In this document: piece after piece, positions 5,700 to 13,444 of the stretch | How the letters are laid out: each line of letters opens with the position of its first letter | Numbering within the stretch: position 1 is the first letter of the stretch | Virus record (IMG/VR): IMGVR_UViG_3300032163_000043 | Coordinates: 1-40,109 of that record | Length of the DNA: 40,109 nt | Reading direction: 5' to 3' (one strand) | Origin: a virus | Program-made: the position numbers and the translations under genes | Notes under the pieces: generated by a model | Seen by the model: only the letters and a program-made list of their open reading frames with translations | Told to the model about the DNA's origin: nothing | Databases searched by the model: none

Positions 5700-5885
5700 A
5701 TGTCCTCCGCGCTTGCCCCTTCCCGCCGACGCTGCGTTCCGGTCAGGCTCGCCGATGTGCCTTTGGAGAAGCGCCGTCACGCGGCCCGCGTGGCGATCAA
5801 GTGGGAAGACGACCCGCTGGAGCGCTGGCGGATCATCATGCTCGCCGAGCAGCCAGGGGAGCTTGTCGCCTGGGTCGCACCCTGA
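5700..5885 (+). CDS. Hypothetical 61-aa protein
   Basis: ATG 5700 lies four bases after the previous stop. No strong ribosome site is visible, so translation is probably coupled. The protein has an Arg-rich N-terminus followed by HAARVAIKWEDDPLERWRII and MLAEQPGELVAWVAP. No family is recognised. It sits just before the terminase small subunit. Confidence 0.5.
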   Translation: MSSALAPSRRRCVPVRLADVPLEKRRHAARVAIKWEDDPLERWRIIMLAEQPGELVAWVAP

Positions 5886-5889
5886 CCTG

Positions 5890-6576
5890 ATGGCGAGAGC
5901 AGTGGCAGTCAGAACGGTGAAGCCGAGCCGGGTGCGGATCAACCCTGCCATGATCGCCATCGTCGCCGACGCGGTTGGCAAAGGACTGAACCCTACGAAA
6001 GCGGCCGCGCTCGTCGATGTTCCGCCCCGGACGATGCGGCGTTGGGTCACCGAAGGACAAGATCAGATCGATGCTTACGCCGCCGCGATCGAAGACGCCG
6101 ACGACAGCTTCGAGCTGGGCACACAGGGCCAACTCGTGCTGACGCTGTTGAAGGCGAACGCTGAACGCGCGCTCCGCTGGCTGAAAGCACTTGAAGGGAA
6201 CGAGAGCGCCGACAGCGAGGACGCCGGTGGCGGCGGCACGCGCGTCGGCCTGGGCGGACGCTCAGGCTCCGGCGCGAAGGACTGGCAGCGGTTCGCGTGG
6301 CTGCTCGAACGGACGATGCCGGACGACTACGCGCTCCGTGACGGTTTCCGACGCGCAGAGATCGGGGCCGGTGACAGCAGCAAGGTCGCCTCGGAGGTGT
6401 CGCTGAATGCGGTCTCGCTCATCCTCGTTCAAGCCGGAGTCGCCCTCGGCCATCCCGTCGTGGATCAACTCGACGCAGGGGACGCTCGACCTCGGCGAGC
6501 TTTACCCGCCCCTGCGCCAGTACTGGCCGCACCTGCCGACGGCGAGCCCGCAGCAGGCAGCATTCCTAGTCCTTGA
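5890..6576 (+). CDS. terS: Terminase small subunit (module 1)
   Basis: 228 aa from ATG 5890. Residues 17-55 form an HTH (AIVADAVGKGLNPTKAAALV then VPPRTMRRWVTEG) typical of small terminase subunits that bind the packaging site. A helical oligomerisation region and a Gly/Ser-rich linker follow. The C-terminal 60 residues are Ala/Pro-rich. The family recognises phage DNA and recruits the large subunit to start packaging. Its 3' end overlaps the large-subunit gene by 170 nt in another frame, which is unusually long. An upstream in-frame ATG at 5713 would overlap the 61-aa gene and is less likely. Confidence 0.75.
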   Translation: MARAVAVRTVKPSRVRINPAMIAIVADAVGKGLNPTKAAALVDVPPRTMRRWVTEGQDQIDAYAAAIEDADDSFELGTQGQLVLTLLKANAERALRWLKALEGNESADSEDAGGGGTRVGLGGRSGSGAKDWQRFAWLLERTMPDDYALRDGFRRAEIGAGDSSKVASEVSLNAVSLILVQAGVALGHPVVDQLDAGDARPRRALPAPAPVLAAPADGEPAAGSIPSP

Positions 6577-7990
6577 CTGCCTCGAAGCTCTGTACGGTGG
6601 CAGCGCCGGGGGCGGCAAGTCCGATGCGCTCCTAGCCGGCGCCCTCCAGTACGTTGACCATCCGAAGTACGCGGCGCTGATCCTGCGGCGCACGTTCGCG
6701 GAGCTCGCGCTGCCCGAGGCGATCATGGCGACGAGTAAGGAGTGGTTGGCGCGCAGCGACGCGAAATGGAACGAGCAGGAGAAAACGTGGCGGTTCCCTT
6801 CCGGGGCGACGCTCACGTTCGGCTACCTGGAAAAGTCCGATGACGTGTACCGCTATCAGGGATCCGCATATCAGTACGTCGGCTACGACGAGCTGACCCA
6901 GTTCGAGGAGTTCGTCTACACCTACCTGTTCAGCCGTGTCCGCCGCACGAAAGACCATGATGTGCCGATCAGGATCAGGTCGGCGTCGAACCCCGGTGGC
7001 CGCGGGCACGCCTGGGTGCTGAAACGATTCCCGATCCTCGCGGGCAGCACACCCGCCGACCGGGAAGGCCGGATCTACATTCCGGCAAAGGCGTACGACA
7101 ACCCAGGACTCAACGTAGTCGAGTACGAACAGACCCTCTCGCATTTGGACGAGACGCTGCGGAAGCAGTTGATGGACGGCGACTGGGGCGCGTTCGAGGG
7201 CGCCGCCTTCCAACGCTTCGACGAAGCCACCCATTGTGTTCCCGCGTTCGCGGAGCTGCCCCCCTGGGATCGCTTCGAGTTCATGGACTTCGGCTTGAAC
7301 AATCCGACCGCCTGGTACCTCTGCCTGGCCGACTACGACGGCAACCTGATCGTTGCCGACAGCTTCTACAAGGCCGGGCTGCCGTCGGAAACAGCCCCGA
7401 TCATCCTCCGCTGCCGCAAGCCTGTCAGCGAGGGCGGGCGCGGCTGGGAACCACGCGACCGTGACGGCTGGGGCAACCGGAACGTCTGCTACGCCGACCC
7501 GGCGATCCAGCATCGCACCGGCGGACTGACACGCTGGGGTGAGCCTGCGACGATCGAGACCGAGTTCCTCGACCACGGCATCGACCTGATCCTCGGCAAC
7601 AACCATCCGCGCACCGGCTACGCCCGTGTGCGCGAACTGATCGAACCGGACGGAGCCCGGAAGTTCCCGCTCTGGCATCCGAAAGCCGGACAGTACGGAT
7701 CCCCCCGCCTGTTCGTCGTCAAGGAAACCTGCCCTGAGCTGGTCGAGCAGTTGAAGGCTGCGCCATTGCAGCCGATCGACAAACGCCACGCCGGCGAGAT
7801 GATCGATCCCAAATGGGAAGGAAGCCACGGGCATTCCTGCGCCGCGCTCAGGTATGGGGTTTTGAGTCGTGCCGCCCCTTCCGTCGAGCCGGAGCCCGAA
7901 GACGAGGATCCCCGGCGCGCGTTCCTGAAAGCGGCCACGAAGCGGGAGCAGCGGCAGCTCGGCCAGCAGAGAACCCTGATCGACGTGTAA
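6407..7990 (+). CDS. terL: Terminase large subunit (module 1)
   Basis: 527 aa from ATG 6407, preceded by CGGAGG nine bases upstream. The ATPase domain has Walker A GGSAGGGKS (residues 64-72), Walker B VGYDE (D161, E162) and the coupling motif SASNPGG (about 192-198). The C-terminal RNase H-like nuclease shows MDFG (D294) and YADP (D364). This is the packaging motor: it cuts concatemers and pumps DNA through the portal. No other in-frame ATG, GTG or TTG precedes the Walker motif, so the long overlap with terS appears genuine unless the sequence contains an error. The closest match by motif is the GGGKS-type family of many actinophages and podoviruses. Confidence 0.93.
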   Translation: MRSRSSSFKPESPSAIPSWINSTQGTLDLGELYPPLRQYWPHLPTASPQQAAFLVLDCLEALYGGSAGGGKSDALLAGALQYVDHPKYAALILRRTFAELALPEAIMATSKEWLARSDAKWNEQEKTWRFPSGATLTFGYLEKSDDVYRYQGSAYQYVGYDELTQFEEFVYTYLFSRVRRTKDHDVPIRIRSASNPGGRGHAWVLKRFPILAGSTPADREGRIYIPAKAYDNPGLNVVEYEQTLSHLDETLRKQLMDGDWGAFEGAAFQRFDEATHCVPAFAELPPWDRFEFMDFGLNNPTAWYLCLADYDGNLIVADSFYKAGLPSETAPIILRCRKPVSEGGRGWEPRDRDGWGNRNVCYADPAIQHRTGGLTRWGEPATIETEFLDHGIDLILGNNHPRTGYARVRELIEPDGARKFPLWHPKAGQYGSPRLFVVKETCPELVEQLKAAPLQPIDKRHAGEMIDPKWEGSHGHSCAALRYGVLSRAAPSVEPEPEDEDPRRAFLKAATKREQRQLGQQRTLIDV

Positions 7991-7995
7991 CCCGC

Positions 7996-8067
7996 AGCGG
8001 CGTGGAGGAGCAGGACCTCGCGGGCACACATGAGCCCGAGACGCGGGTGCGAATCCCGCCGCCGCCA
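7996..8067 (+). tRNA. Degenerate tRNA or tRNA-like element with CAT-like loop
   Basis: A cloverleaf fits the gap after terL. Acceptor stem: 6 of 7 pairs (7996-8002 with 8060-8066). T8 present. D stem GAGG/CCTC with loop AGCAGGA keeping A14, G15, G18, G19 and A21. Anticodon stem of 5 pairs (8021-8025 with 8034-8038). Variable loop of 4 nt. T stem GCGGG/CCCGC with loop TGCGAAT. Deviations are an 8-nt anticodon loop (ACACATGA), no T33, G at position 55, an A-C mismatch at the first pair, and no encoded CCA. CAT would read Met. It is either a decayed tRNA or an unusual functional one. Confidence 0.4.
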
Positions 8068-8098
8068 CTTTTGAGGGCAACCGATGGAGGGAACAGAT

Positions 8099-8263
8099 AT
8101 GGAGAAGATCGCCGTGCAGGCCACCGCGAGAGTGCTGGTCCTGATCGAGGAGAACTCCGTTGTCGATGGAGAGTGGCCGGACTACGCGGACGTGATCGTG
8201 TTCAAGACCGGTGCGTCACGACCTGTCGTGCAGTTGGTTCCGCTTGTCCCGGTTGGAGACTGA
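8099..8263 (+). CDS. Hypothetical 54-aa protein
   Basis: ATG 8099 follows GGAGGGAACAGAT; an in-frame ATG at 8084 is possible but has a poorer ribosome site. The sequence (MEKIAVQATARVLVLIEENS, then WPDYADVIVFKTGA) is strand-rich. It follows the terminase and precedes a Cys-containing protein. Function is unknown. Confidence 0.55.
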   Translation: MEKIAVQATARVLVLIEENSVVDGEWPDYADVIVFKTGASRPVVQLVPLVPVGD

Positions 8264-8264
8264 C

Positions 8265-8720
8265 GTGGAAATGCAAATCACCCAGACCGCCCGGCATCTA
8301 CCTGCGGCGTGCGCGGTCTGCATGGGCCACATGGGGCCGTTCGCCGACACACAGGTAGACCTCGGCGCCGTCGAGGATCAGAACGGTTTCGGCTGGCTGT
8401 ACGTGTGCAAGAAATGCGTGGGCACGATGGCCGCCCTGTTCGGCTTCGAGACTCCCGAGCAGGTCGCTGCGCGGTCGGAGTTGATGGCGTCCGCGGACGC
8501 CCGGATCACCGAGCTGGAGGCGCAGTTGGAGGCGGAGCGGGAAAACAAGGTCGTGAAGCTTAGCGAGCTTGAGGACATGGGAGTCGTGCTCGTCGCGCCG
8601 CCTGCCTTCGATCTACCCGCACCCGAGCCCGAACCCGAACCCGCCAAGGCCGAAAAGTCCGTCCGCCATGTCTACAGCGGTTGGGAGCCTCCGACACTAT
8701 CCGACGACGAGGCCGTCTGA
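8265..8720 (+). CDS. 151-aa protein with CxxC pairs and coiled coil
   Basis: GTG 8265 sits six bases after GGAG and is preferred over ATG 8271. Two cysteine pairs (CAVC and CKKC) about 30 residues apart suggest a zinc ribbon. A coiled coil (ITELEAQLEAERENKV) and an acidic Pro/Glu repeat (PEPEPEPAKAE) follow. The end overlaps the next start as TGATG. It may be a virion or assembly factor given its place between terminase and portal, but no family is recognised. Confidence 0.65.
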   Translation: MEMQITQTARHLPAACAVCMGHMGPFADTQVDLGAVEDQNGFGWLYVCKKCVGTMAALFGFETPEQVAARSELMASADARITELEAQLEAERENKVVKLSELEDMGVVLVAPPAFDLPAPEPEPEPAKAEKSVRHVYSGWEPPTLSDDEAV

Positions 8721-8962
8721 TGCCCGCCGAAAGATGTTTTTGCAAGCGCAAGCGTGCCGAGGGCGACCGTTGGCTCACCTTCACGCTCGCCGTGGACTGG
8801 GGCGCCGACGATCTGCGCGACGCCTGGAACGGCGAGTACGCGCTCTGCTCGTTCAAGTGCCTCGCCCAGTGGGCCTCCGAGAAGGCAGCGCAGCATGACG
8901 GGCGTCTGCTCGTGGAGGGCACAGACGAGGTATCGACCATTCCGATCAAGGAGACCCCCTGA
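8720..8962 (+). CDS. Hypothetical 80-aa Cys-containing protein
   Basis: ATG 8720 overlaps the previous stop by 1 nt (TGATG). The N-terminal CFCKRKRAEGDRW and central YALCSFKCLAQWA give two cysteine pairs that could bind zinc. The N-terminal part is basic. Small zinc proteins of this kind are common between terminase and portal in actinophages. Function is unknown. Confidence 0.6.
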   Translation: MPAERCFCKRKRAEGDRWLTFTLAVDWGADDLRDAWNGEYALCSFKCLAQWASEKAAQHDGRLLVEGTDEVSTIPIKETP

Positions 8963-9372
8963 TGTTCCTTCACGTCACACACGCCAACGGGCAGACCTCG
9001 GAGATCGCGGTCAGCACCGCGCACACGCTCAACGTCCGTGACGACACCGGCGCGGTCGTAGCATCCGTCTCGTTCGCTGGGGTCACGGACTTCAGCATCG
9101 CGTACACCAGCCTCTACGCCGACGAGGTTCCAGCGGAGGCAGAGCCGGTGGAGGAGGAAGTCTCGGAGGCAGTCGAAGCTGAGGCCGAACCCGCCGCCGA
9201 CCCGAACGAAGCTGAGGCCGAACCCGCCGCCGACCCGAACGAAGCTGAGGCCGATGCTGCCGAGGAGGAGGAAGCCACCGCGGAGGTTGAGCCTGAGCCT
9301 GACGTCGAGCCTGACGCACCGGCCGAGACCGAGACGGTCGTGAAGCCGCGCAGGTCTTTCGGGAAGAAGTAG
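8962..9372 (+). CDS. 136-aa protein with strand-rich head and acidic repeat tail
   Basis: ATG 8962, coupled by TGATG. Residues 1-55 form a small beta domain (MFLHVTHANGQTSEIAV, HTLNVRDDTGAVVASVSFAG). Residues 56-130 are almost only Glu, Ala, Pro and Asp, including an exact 11-residue repeat EAEAEPAADPN. The protein ends with a basic RRSFGKK. The acidic tail could bind basic proteins or metal, or act as a spacer. Function is unknown. Confidence 0.6.
   Translation: MFLHVTHANGQTSEIAVSTAHTLNVRDDTGAVVASVSFAGVTDFSIAYTSLYADEVPAEAEPVEEEVSEAVEAEAEPAADPNEAEAEPAADPNEAEADAAEEEEATAEVEPEPDVEPDAPAETETVVKPRRSFGKK
9175..9240 (+). repeat. Two tandem 33-bp units in the acidic tail
   Basis: 9175-9207 and 9208-9240 are identical 33-bp units encoding EAEAEPAADPN. 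Identity at every third position points to recent slippage or unequal crossing-over. Confidence 0.85.
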
Positions 9373-9374
9373 TC

Positions 9375-9527
9375 ATGCCCTACGGCATCGCCAAGGAACT
9401 CGGCGGCGATACGGCCTCCAATGACGCGAAGCTGGAAGCCTGCATCGCGAAAGTCATGGCGAAGGGCGCGAGCAAGATTTCGGCGATCAAGATCTGCAAG
9501 GCCTCGATGCGAGGGAAGTCCCGGTGA
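9375..9527 (+). CDS. Hypothetical 50-aa basic protein
   Basis: ATG 9375, three bases after the previous stop, ending at TGA 9525-9527, which overlaps the next start as GTGA. The sequence (MPYGIAKELGGDTASNDAKL, ACIAKVMAKGASKI, AIKICKASMRGKSR) is a basic helical peptide. Related small basic proteins next to portal genes occur in actinophages, but no role is known to me. Confidence 0.6.
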   Translation: MPYGIAKELGGDTASNDAKLEACIAKVMAKGASKISAIKICKASMRGKSR

Positions 9528-9793
9528 TCTACGTCACCGTCATCGCGCTCGCGGTTGTCGCGGTCACCGTCCTCGCAGCGTTCGCCGCCTTGCGTTGGCA
9601 GGCCCGGCAGCACACCCGCGAGCAGCAGGCGTGGGCGGCGGAGCGGGCGAGCATGATCGCGACGATGGCCCATCTGGCAGACAGGCCGTTGCCGGAGCGC
9701 GGCTGGAACCGTGAGCCGGAACCCGCCGCCGATCTCGCCGACTTGCTACGCGAGCGGCCGTTCGCCGATCCCGAATCGCTCCTGATTCCCTGA
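9524..9793 (+). CDS. 89-aa N-terminally anchored membrane protein
   Basis: GTG 9524 overlaps the previous stop by 4 nt. A hydrophobic segment (VTVIALAVVAVTVLAAFAAL) covers about residues 4-24. A charged helix and a Pro-rich tail (RPLPERGWNREPEP) follow. The topology is probably N-out with a cytoplasmic tail. Function is unknown; it lies directly before the portal gene. Confidence 0.65.
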   Translation: MIYVTVIALAVVAVTVLAAFAALRWQARQHTREQQAWAAERASMIATMAHLADRPLPERGWNREPEPAADLADLLRERPFADPESLLIP

Positions 9794-9812
9794 GAGCTAA
9801 GGAGGAGCACCG

Positions 9813-11810
9813 ATGTCCGCTCTAGCTCTTGATGAACCACAGACCGCCTCCGAGCCGATCCTCTCCGACCGTGACGCGAAGGTACGGAAGACGTGGATGG
9901 AACGGATTCAGGAGGCGAAGAAGTCCCGCTTCCCGTTCGAGGCTCCCTGGCAGCAGAACCTCGCCTTCGTCGCCGGCAACCCGCACCTGAAGTACGACCG
10001 CAGCGAACGGAAGCTGTTCCTGCCGGATCTGGCAGCCGGTGAGGAGCGCACGAGCGCCGACAAGATCATGCAGTACCGCAACACCGCCCTCGGTGAGCTG
10101 ACCGGCGACGACGACCGGCCCGAGTTGCAGTTCGCGCAGGATGATCTCCCCTCGGAGGAGTACGCGAAGACCGCGAACTTCGCCGTCGAGTACGGCTGGG
10201 AGTGCGAGTGGTTCGCCGACCAGCGGCTCGAGGATCTGAAGCGGACGATCATTGATCTCGGCACAGGCGCGATCCGTGTGCGCTTCGACCCGACCGTCGG
10301 CCCGGTCAAGGTCGGGGTTCCGCACCGAGACGGAAAGCCGATCTTCGATATGGAGGAGGCCCGCGCCTACGTCGCCGAGCAGCAGGCCCAAGGCTTGCAG
10401 GCCGAGTTCCGTGACATCCATGAGGGCCGCACCGTCTGGGACGTCCTCACCCCACTGCATCTGCTTGTGCCCCCGGCGATCCCCAACGAGGAGAAGTTCC
10501 CCTGGGAGATCGTCGTCTGGCCGGAGCAGATCGAGAAGCTGAAAGAGGAGTACGGGGCGAAAGCCGCAGGGCTCGTCGAGGACACCGACATCGCCAGCGT
10601 GTTCGCACTCGGCGCAACCGACAGCACGGCGGGCACGGACATCGACGCCGAGCAGGGAAAGCTGAAAGACCATGTGTGGGCGTACTCCTGCTACGAGCGG
10701 CCGTGCCGTAAGTACCCGAAAGGCCGTGTCGTCGTCTTGGCCTCCAACAGCTTCCGGGTGCTCTCAGTCCGTGACGAGCTCCCGTACAAGGGGCCGGACG
10801 AAACCTACCGTTCCGGGATCACCTACTTCCACTGGTGGAGGATCACCGGCCGCTTCTGGGCGAAAGCGCTCCTGGACGGGCTGAAGGATCCGCAACGCTC
10901 GATCAACCGCCGGGTCACACAGAAGAACGAGATCATCGACCGCGGGATGCCGTTCGTGATCGAGGAGGAAGGGTCGATCAACCCGCGGCAGGGGAAGCCG
11001 TTGGAGCGGGTGACGGTGAAGAAGGGATCCGCAAAGCCCGAGTTCCACGAGGGAATCGGCTCCGGCGAATACATGTACCGGGACATCGACTCGCTCAAGC
11101 AGGACATGGAGGAGGCGGCCGGCATCCGGGCCGTCTCAATGGGAGACAACCCGGCGAGCGTCACGAACTACTCCCAGCTTCTGCTGTTGCGCCAGAACGA
11201 TCAGATCAAGCTGAAGCCGACGATCCGTGGGATCCGCGGCGGCGTCAAGCAGATCGTCGAGAACTGCGTCTACGACATCGGCCTCTACTGGGGCTCCGAG
11301 AAGATGCTGCGCCTTGCGGGCGACGACGGGCTCGCGCGCACCGCGCTCTTCAACGCAACCCAGCTTCCCGCCTTCTACCTCGTCAAGACCGCCAAGGGCG
11401 ATCCCAAGCCACACGATCAGGTGGGGAATCTCCGCATGGTCGAGGACATCGCCCGCCACTCGATCGACAGCGGGCAGCCGTTGCCGACCTCCTGGTACGC
11501 GGACTCGTTGAAGGCCGGAGTGCCGCTGCCGATCCCGGAGGCACCCCAGAACGATCAACAGGAAAAGGCTTTGAGAGAAAATCACATGATGATCGAAGGT
11601 GCCGAGCCCGAAGTCTCATACTACGACAATGCGCTGGTCCAAATCCCAGAGCATCGCTCATTGCAGGACCAGGCGGTAATCGTTGGGGATACAGAACTCA
11701 TTGATCGTGTTGAGCGCCATGTCCAGGCGCACCTGGCTTCGGAGATGGCGAAGGCCCAGGCACCGGCTGAGGATGGGCAGGGTCTGCCTGCACCTCCGAG
11801 CGTGCCGTGA
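9813..11810 (+). CDS. Portal protein
   Basis: 665 aa from ATG 9813 behind AAGGAGGAGCACCG. Size, position after the terminase and sequence character (FPFEAPWQQNLAFVAGNPH, LRWWRIT-like aromatic core, AAGIRAVSMGDNPASVTNYS, long Gln/Glu-rich C-terminus) fit the portal of podovirus-like phages, the dodecameric ring through which DNA is packaged and ejected. From about 11560 to 11800 the DNA becomes visibly richer in A/T-ending codons than the rest of the gene, so the C-terminal barrel region may have been exchanged. Confidence 0.85.
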   Translation: MSALALDEPQTASEPILSDRDAKVRKTWMERIQEAKKSRFPFEAPWQQNLAFVAGNPHLKYDRSERKLFLPDLAAGEERTSADKIMQYRNTALGELTGDDDRPELQFAQDDLPSEEYAKTANFAVEYGWECEWFADQRLEDLKRTIIDLGTGAIRVRFDPTVGPVKVGVPHRDGKPIFDMEEARAYVAEQQAQGLQAEFRDIHEGRTVWDVLTPLHLLVPPAIPNEEKFPWEIVVWPEQIEKLKEEYGAKAAGLVEDTDIASVFALGATDSTAGTDIDAEQGKLKDHVWAYSCYERPCRKYPKGRVVVLASNSFRVLSVRDELPYKGPDETYRSGITYFHWWRITGRFWAKALLDGLKDPQRSINRRVTQKNEIIDRGMPFVIEEEGSINPRQGKPLERVTVKKGSAKPEFHEGIGSGEYMYRDIDSLKQDMEEAAGIRAVSMGDNPASVTNYSQLLLLRQNDQIKLKPTIRGIRGGVKQIVENCVYDIGLYWGSEKMLRLAGDDGLARTALFNATQLPAFYLVKTAKGDPKPHDQVGNLRMVEDIARHSIDSGQPLPTSWYADSLKAGVPLPIPEAPQNDQQEKALRENHMMIEGAEPEVSYYDNALVQIPEHRSLQDQAVIVGDTELIDRVERHVQAHLASEMAKAQAPAEDGQGLPAPPSVP

Positions 11811-11825
11811 CTGACGAGGCCCGCC

Positions 11826-11963
11826 GTGACGCTCGCGGTCGGCGGTATCAGCACAACGGTTGCCGGTCGCCTCTCCACCGGCTCCTACGGCGTCCTCGGA
11901 CGATTCCAAACCAAACGCCACAGGGGAATCAAATTCCCGTACACCCAAATTGGGAAGCGATAA
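11826..11963 (+). CDS. Hypothetical 45-aa protein after the portal
   Basis: GTG 11826 with GAGG six bases upstream. The product (MTLAVGGISTTVAGRLSTGS, YGVLGRFQTKRHRGIKF, PYTQIGKR) is strand-like and basic at the C-terminus. The stop TAA is immediately followed by the ribosome site of the next gene. A longer overlapping frame (11807-12049) runs into the next gene and looks less protein-like. Short proteins here can be virion components; this one is unrecognised. Confidence 0.5.
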   Translation: MTLAVGGISTTVAGRLSTGSYGVLGRFQTKRHRGIKFPYTQIGKR

Positions 11964-11972
11964 GGAGCACCT

Positions 11973-12317
11973 ATGAGCCTCGCGAAACGCCCACGCCTCG
12001 GTCAGGCGCAGTCGATCGTCCCCGACGCCGAAACAGTCCTCGGCGATGACCCGGACGTGTCGATCCCTACCACAGCCGGGGGCACCGCGTTGCCGAACGT
12101 CCCGGAAGGCTGCCGTCACGCCTACTTCACCGTTGAGACATGGCCGGTGCGCCTCCGTCCGGTCACGGCCTCCGGTGGCGGTGACCCCTCTTCCACCAAT
12201 GGGGTGCTGTTGAACACCGGGGAGGGCTTCGACCTGACCGCCGACCCGACGCTGTTCAAGCTGATCGGTGTTGGGGGCACCGCGAAGCTGAACGTCTTGT
12301 ATCTCGGGGAGAACTGA
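11973..12317 (+). CDS. Probable head-associated 114-aa protein
   Basis: ATG 11973 follows TAAGGAGCACCT. The product is strand-rich (RHAYFTVETWPVRLRPVTAS, GGTAKLNVLYLGEN) and resembles small beta-sandwich decoration or connector proteins of virions in length and composition. Its last codons overlap the start region of the next, unusual gene. Confidence 0.55.
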   Translation: MSLAKRPRLGQAQSIVPDAETVLGDDPDVSIPTTAGGTALPNVPEGCRHAYFTVETWPVRLRPVTASGGGDPSSTNGVLLNTGEGFDLTADPTLFKLIGVGGTAKLNVLYLGEN

Positions 12318-13115
12318 AGCGGAAGGACTTCCTGCGCCCGGTCGCTGTCAGCGAGCTTGGCTTCGACGTTGCCACGCAGGCAGAGCTGGACGCGGCGGTA
12401 GGCCTGCCGCGCGCCCTGACGGGTGCCGTCTCTGCCACGCGCTACGTCGGCGGTGTCGCTTCGGTCGCCCCGACGACGGGCACGTTCGCCGCCGGGGACT
12501 TCGTTGTCGCTCTGAACGGCACGGTCTTCGTTTGTGTGACGGCCGGGTCGCCGGGGACCTGGACGAACGCCTCTGCGTCACCTCAGCAGCTCGCGCAGAC
12601 TGCGGCGGGAGTGAAAAGCGAGAACTTCTCACCGCTCATGATCTCCTCCGCCAACTCCTCCAACTCACAGCAGGTGACTGGGGCATTGCTTGGCCTACGC
12701 GCTGGCGATGTGATCACGGGTATTCTGCTCCGCCTCGCCGTCGCAGCGGCCGGAACGTCACCCACGACCGCTCGCTTCGGACTCGCCGATTCGGCAGGCA
12801 AGATCCTTGTTCTCAGCGGCAACCTCAAGACTGCTGCGGAGTGGCCGATCGGCGCTGCGCTTCGCCTTCACCGCCCCCTACACCGTCCTCGCAGACGGCG
12901 GCTACATCCCATGTGTCGTCGTGGACGGCTCGTGGGGAACAACACAGCCCACTCTCGGTCGCATCAGCCACGGTTCAGCCGTTCCCATGACCGCCTTCGG
13001 TGCAAACGCCCCTCCGAACTTCCTGTGGAACACTCAGGCGGATCTTCCGGCAATCGGCTCCTCGCTGACCCTAACTTCCCAGGGTTCCGTGACCAACTAC
13101 ATGGCGGTCTACTAA
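12314..13115 (+). CDS. Virion (fibre-like) protein gene with +1 frameshift and no standard start
   Basis: Coding sequence is evident from CTG 12314 (KRKDFLRPVAVSELGFDVAT, then GDFVVALNGTVFVCVTAGSP) to about 12855 (NLKTAAEWPIGAA). It then continues in the next frame (LRFAFTAPYTVLADGGYIPC, ending VTNYMAVY) to TAA 13113-13115. The two parts join as one protein of about 266 aa only if one base is skipped near 12845-12870. No ATG, GTG or TTG exists in frame before 12536, about 74 codons into the coding region, so the start may be CTG overlapping the previous stop (CTGA). The domain order recalls phage tail or head fibre proteins. It could be a true frameshift, a decaying gene or a sequencing error. 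Confidence 0.55.
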
Positions 13116-13393
13116 TGCCCGCCCAAACCTCACTCGTTGACGTTGACCGTGGCGACTACACAGAACACGTCTACAGCTTCGACAACGCGACGACCCGCAG
13201 CATCTTCGAGGCGAAAGCAGGCGTGCAGTCGCGGGACGCCGACGCGCTCAAAGGCAAGCTGATAGCCGCGCTCGCGCTCCTGGAAGCGGCCGACACGAAC
13301 TGGGCGGGGCTCTCCGCGTCGGCCAAGGACAATGCGCCGCGGCTCGTCGTGAAGGTCTGCGCCGGACTGGCCCGGCACGCGCTCAACTCCTGA
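13115..13393 (+). CDS. Hypothetical 92-aa protein of the head region
   Basis: ATG 13115 overlaps the previous TAA by 1 nt (TAATG). Residues 40-90 are helical (DALKGKLIAALALLEAADT, APRLVVKVCAGLARHAL). The N-terminus contains VDVDRGDYTEHVYSFDNAT. No family is recognised. It follows the frameshifted fibre-like gene and is read in the same frame as that gene's first part. Confidence 0.6.
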   Translation: MPAQTSLVDVDRGDYTEHVYSFDNATTRSIFEAKAGVQSRDADALKGKLIAALALLEAADTNWAGLSASAKDNAPRLVVKVCAGLARHALNS

Positions 13394-13444
13394 GCGCCAC
13401 CCTCGTCTACTTGGCGCTCGTCGCCTAACCCGAAAGGACACCCG

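Noticed and set aside
6632-8080. 482-codon leftward open frame opposite terL
   Set aside because: Antisense shadow of the well-supported terminase, caused by G/C-rich third positions.
11807-12049. 80-codon frame overlapping the 45-aa and 114-aa genes
   Set aside because: Pro/Arg-rich shadow sequence running out of frame into the clear gene at 11973.
12845-12870. Decoding of the +1 shift by the tRNA-like element at 7996-8067
   Set aside because: None of the four-base codons readable by its 8-nt loop (for example ATGT, CATG or TGTG) occurs in the shift region, so a direct link has no support.
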